Below, piece by piece: positions 7,766 through 9,575 of a DNA stretch of 9,575 nucleotides. The stretch is from Pseudomonadota bacterium (lineage in GTDB: Bacteria; Pseudomonadota; Alphaproteobacteria; Rickettsiales; UBA1997), in assembly GCA_009921385.1 (NCBI GenBank), contig RFXY01000023.1, positions 1 to 9,575 on the forward strand, given 5' to 3'. The position numbers and the translations under genes are program-made. Each line of letters opens with the position of its first letter. Positions within the stretch are counted from its first letter, which is position 1. The notes beneath the pieces were generated by a model, which saw only the letters and a list, made by a program, of their open reading frames with translations, ran no database searches and was not told the origin of the DNA.

Positions 7766-8572
7766 ATGCAAAAAAACTTCATTCATTTTAAAAATTGTAA
7801 TTTTACCTATCCACAAACTACCAAGCCAGTGTTGCAAAATTTTAACCTCTCAATTGCCAAGGGGCAAAAAGTTGGGGTTGTTGGTAGTTCGGGAGCCGGA
7901 AAATCAACACTCATCAACTTGTTGTTAAAAAATTTTGCCATTGATAATTATTTATATTGGCAACGATCTGCCACAGAAAAAGCTAGCAATGACGATGCAG
8001 GTGGCGATATTATTATCAACTCACAAAGCATTTACGATGTTTCTTCTGATAGCCTAAGGCAAGCAATTTCGCTGATTCCGCAAGATATTATGCTTTTTCA
8101 TCGCAGCATTGGCGAAAACATTGGTTATGCTAAAGAAAATTGCACTCAAGATGAAATAGAAAATTCGGCCAAATTAGCCAACATCCACGATTTTATTGTC
8201 AATTTACCTGCTGGTTATGCAACTTTGGTGGGCGAAAGAGGCATCAAATTAAGCGGAGGGCAAAGGCAACGAGTTGCCATCGCAAGGGGCATTTTAAAAA
8301 ATGCTCCTATTTTAATTTTAGACGAAGCAACATCAAGCCTCGATAGCCAAACCGAAAACCAAATTCAGCAAGCAATTTTAACAATGCTAAACAACAACTC
8401 AACCACTGTAATTGCTATCGCTCACCGCCTCTCAACCATTAAACATCTCGATCGAATTATTGTGATGATGACCGGAAAAGTAGTTGAAGATGGCAATTTT
8501 GCCGAATTAATTGCTCAAAACGGCTATTTTAAAGACTTGTGGGACCACCAAATAAACGGTATGCTGGTATAA
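7766..8572 (+). CDS. Stand-alone ABC exporter ATPase
   Basis: Cytoplasmic ATP-binding subunit, 268 aa, that should power export through one or more of the three upstream membrane proteins. All catalytic elements are visible: A-loop Tyr15, Walker A GSSGAGKS at 40-47 (Lys46), Q-loop Gln106, signature LSGGQ at 162-166, Walker B ILILDE at 182-187 with catalytic Glu187, D-loop SLD at 191-193, and switch His220. The motif spacing and LFHRSIGENI (110-119) are typical of the MsbA-like exporter class rather than of importers. The chain starts where a fused exporter would leave its linker (MQKNFIHFKNCNFTYP). Compared with the usual spacing, about 18 extra residues sit between Walker A and the Q-loop (about 60-79). 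The ATG is 3 bp after the previous stop; there is no clear ribosome-binding site. Confidence 0.93.
   Translation: MQKNFIHFKNCNFTYPQTTKPVLQNFNLSIAKGQKVGVVGSSGAGKSTLINLLLKNFAIDNYLYWQRSATEKASNDDAGGDIIINSQSIYDVSSDSLRQAISLIPQDIMLFHRSIGENIGYAKENCTQDEIENSAKLANIHDFIVNLPAGYATLVGERGIKLSGGQRQRVAIARGILKNAPILILDEATSSLDSQTENQIQQAILTMLNNNSTTVIAIAHRLSTIKHLDRIIVMMTGKVVEDGNFAELIAQNGYFKDLWDHQINGMLV
7943..8002 (+). repeat. In-frame insertion in the ATPase gene, probable palindromic repeat
   Basis: Encodes the extra residues DNYLYWQRSATEKASNDDAG between Walker A and the Q-loop. The family usually has a short F-Y-D-P-x-S-G turn here. The DNA contains an inverted repeat: ATC-T-GCCAC (7966-7974) can pair with GTGGCGAT (8001-8008) with one bulge. 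Read on the - strand it begins CGTCATTGCTAGC and continues to GTGGCAGATCG, which resembles the GTCATTGCGAG...GTGGCAATCC type of dispersed repeat I recall from Rickettsiales genomes. The repeat identity rests on memory; the extra length is seen directly. Confidence 0.45.
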
Positions 8573-8576
8573 TGCA
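8568..8576 (+). repeat. Left copy of a 9-bp flanking repeat (candidate target-site duplication)
   Basis: TATAATGCA, identical to 8779-8787. It contains the TAA stop of the ATPase gene (8570-8572). Similarity between the two element copies begins exactly at the next base (8577). Confidence 0.55.
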
Positions 8577-8778
8577 ATTTCCATAAATAAATACCACACT
8601 TCGATCTAAATTCTCCATTCCCTAGAAGGGGTGGCCGTGAAACGGCCGGGGTAGTGTCGGCAATACACGGTAGGATCTCTTCGAAAAAACATCTGCGATC
8701 GTCTCCCAACACTACCCCGTCGACCTTCGGTCGCCACCCCTTCTGCAAGAAGGGGAATTTAGATCGAGGTTTAGTATT
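8577..8778 (+). repeat. Palindromic intergenic element, copy 2
   Basis: About 202 bp between the convergent ATPase and rsmG genes, in the same orientation as copy 1. It has perfect 13-bp inverted arms TCGATCTAAATTC (8601-8613) and GAATTTAGATCGA (8755-8767). Inside are hairpin GGCCGT-GAA-ACGGCC (8633-8647), core arms GGGGTAGTGT/ACACTACCCC (8648-8657, 8709-8718), hairpin CGACC-TTC-GGTCG (8721-8733), and hairpin CCCCTTC-TGCAA-GAAGGGG (8737-8755). An alternative long-range pairing joins 8625-8634 with 8734-8743, giving a cruciform-like shape. It encodes no plausible protein. As the only sequence between two converging genes it may act on both 3' ends, but there is no U-tract to make it a standard terminator. 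Confidence 0.88.
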
Positions 8779-8787
8779 TATAATGCA
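8779..8787 (+). repeat. Right copy of a 9-bp flanking repeat (candidate target-site duplication)
   Basis: TATAATGCA, matching 8568-8576 on the same strand. It lies just beyond the right end of copy 2 and 7 bp before the rsmG stop codon (8795-8797). Confidence 0.55.
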
Positions 8788-8794
8788 CTGATGA

Positions 8795-9442
8795 TTATTT
8801 TTTGACAATAATATTGGTTATTTTAATTATTTTACTTTCAGAAGAAGTAAGGCTTGGAGTGAGTTTATAATCAAAAATAAACTGCTGTTGGGCTAAAGAA
8901 ATTTCGTCTAGCAAGTTTTTTCCTTTTAAAAACAAGCAATAGCCGTTAGGATTTAAAAATTTTGCCACATAGTTGAGTAGTTTTGGCAAAGGAGCAAAAG
9001 CTCTTGAAACTATCACATCAAAATTATTGATTGTCATATTTTCTAAAAAAGCCTGATGAACCAAAACTTTTTCTTGCGAAAGAGAACAATATTTTTTTAA
9101 AAACTCGGCTTTGCGAAACGATTTTTCAATAAGATGCATTTCTTTTATACCTAAAATAGAAAGCACCAAGCCAGGCAAACCGCACCCCGAACCAAAATCG
9201 GCAAAAACTTGATTTTTATTTTCAATTAAAGCAAACAACTGGGCAGAATCTAAAATATGTCGATGCCAAATGTTATTAACAGTAGACTTGCCAATAAAAT
9301 TAAACTTTTGGTTTTCTTGTAAAATAGCTTTAACATATTGCGATAAAGATTGCTCTTGCAAATTAGTAAGAGAGCAAATTTTTTTTAACTCTGCTAAAAC
9401 TTGGTTTTTTTGCTCGTCATTTATCTTTAAAAAATCATTCAT
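8795..9442 (-). CDS. rsmG: 16S rRNA (guanine527-N7)-methyltransferase
   Basis: S-adenosylmethionine-dependent methyltransferase that makes m7G527 in the 530 loop of 16S rRNA (also called GidB). At 215 aa it is full length. An N-terminal helical part leads to the family segment F-N-F-I-G-K-S-T...W-H-R-H-I-L-D-S (47-66). The SAM-binding loop is DFGSGCGLPG (82-91), followed by RKAEFL (110-115) and SRAFAP (146-151), then a K-G-K near 173-175, all in the order expected for RsmG. It is convergent with the exporter operon and not functionally linked to it. The common partner mnmG (gidA) is not directly upstream within the window. The ATG at 9442 places the conserved helix at a normal distance; no Shine-Dalgarno sequence precedes it. 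Confidence 0.96.
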   Translation of the reverse strand: MNDFLKINDEQKNQVLAELKKICSLTNLQEQSLSQYVKAILQENQKFNFIGKSTVNNIWHRHILDSAQLFALIENKNQVFADFGSGCGLPGLVLSILGIKEMHLIEKSFRKAEFLKKYCSLSQEKVLVHQAFLENMTINNFDVIVSRAFAPLPKLLNYVAKFLNPNGYCLFLKGKNLLDEISLAQQQFIFDYKLTPSLTSSESKIIKITNIIVKK

Positions 9443-9463
9443 CGAAGTGTTGCCAAAAAAAGA

Positions 9464-9485
9464 TTATCAAAAAATTATCAAAAAA
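9464..9485. repeat. Perfect 11-bp tandem repeat in the rsmG leader
   Basis: TTATCAAAAAA occurs twice in direct succession (9464-9474 and 9475-9485), a period near one helical turn. The same 11-mer stands at 71-81, ending in the first base of the atpH ATG. Confidence 0.6.
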
Positions 9486-9539
9486 ATGTTTGAAAATTGT
9501 AATTTTAGTTTTTAAAATTATAAAAACAATCTTAAAATA

Positions 9540-9554
9540 GATTAAACTTTAATC
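9540..9554. repeat. 15-bp perfect palindrome upstream of rsmG
   Basis: GATTAAA-C-TTTAATC, seven paired bases around one central base, located upstream of the candidate -10 element. On the + strand it is followed by six T residues. It could be a regulator site or a weak AT-only terminator of something beyond the window; nothing decides between them. Confidence 0.35.
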
Positions 9555-9575
9555 TTTTTTCAATAACCAAAAAAA

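Larger units (their letters stand above)
9443..9575 (-). promoter_or_regulatory. Leader and candidate promoter of rsmG
   Basis: Extremely AT-rich non-coding stretch. On the - strand a perfect TATAAT lies at 9522-9517, about 75 bp before the rsmG start, but no good -35 hexamer is found 16-18 bp upstream. With so many A/T runs the match could be chance. The only ORF here is a 9-codon fragment on the + strand, which I do not consider a gene. Confidence 0.3.

Noticed and set aside
4422..8787. Composite transposon carrying the exporter cassette between two element copies
   Set aside because: No transposase is present, the 9-bp repeat flanks copy 2 alone, and the sequence left of copy 1 does not match the sequence right of copy 2, so copy 2 appears to have inserted independently.
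8577..8794. Intrinsic bidirectional terminator between the ATPase gene and rsmG
   Set aside because: The stems are strong, but none is directly followed by a U-tract on either strand; a terminator call would be unsupported, although a role in 3' end formation is possible.
9526..9554. CtrA-type site (TTAA-N7-TTAA) upstream of rsmG
   Set aside because: The best spacing found is TTAA-N6-TTAA, one base short, in a stretch where TTAA is expected often by chance.

Overview
The window looks like part of the chromosome of an AT-rich alphaproteobacterium, most likely an intracellular, Rickettsiales-like lineage. The pointers are the strong A/T bias, an atpH-atpA-atpG order, a glutamyl-tRNA synthetase that follows the rickettsial GltX1 pattern along its whole length, and dispersed palindromic repeats both between genes and apparently inside one gene. 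This placement is inferred from memory of the families; no search was run.

Layout. Positions 81-4417 hold a tight + strand run: atpH, atpA and atpG (delta, alpha and gamma subunits of the F1 ATP synthase), then gltX, whose start overlaps the atpG stop by 4 bp. The usual next genes, atpD and atpC, are not there. Positions 4422-4690 are a complex palindromic element. Positions 4732-8572 are a four-gene + strand ABC exporter cassette: three consecutive, diverged membrane-domain proteins (339, 335 and 336 aa), none with an ATPase domain, followed by one stand-alone ATPase (268 aa). The first three overlap or abut by ATGA junctions and look co-translated. A second copy of the palindromic element (about 8577-8778) follows the ATPase gene and separates it from the convergent rsmG (16S rRNA m7G methyltransferase) on the - strand. 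The last 133 bp are the AT-rich leader of rsmG.

How it fits together. The first half is housekeeping: ATP synthesis and tRNA charging. The most unusual part is the cassette. Exporters of this fold normally carry membrane and ATPase domains in one chain. Here all three membrane proteins stop at the linker where the ATPase domain would begin, and a single ATPase with all catalytic motifs intact begins at the other side of that same boundary. The two junctions between membrane genes are a 77-bp direct repeat (73/77 identical) although the genes on either side have diverged strongly. The ATPase has about 18 extra residues between Walker A and the Q-loop, whose DNA resembles a dispersed palindromic repeat. 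The second intergenic element is flanked by a 9-bp direct repeat, as expected for a target-site duplication.

No tRNA, rRNA, CRISPR array or transposase gene was seen. No gene has a convincing Shine-Dalgarno sequence.
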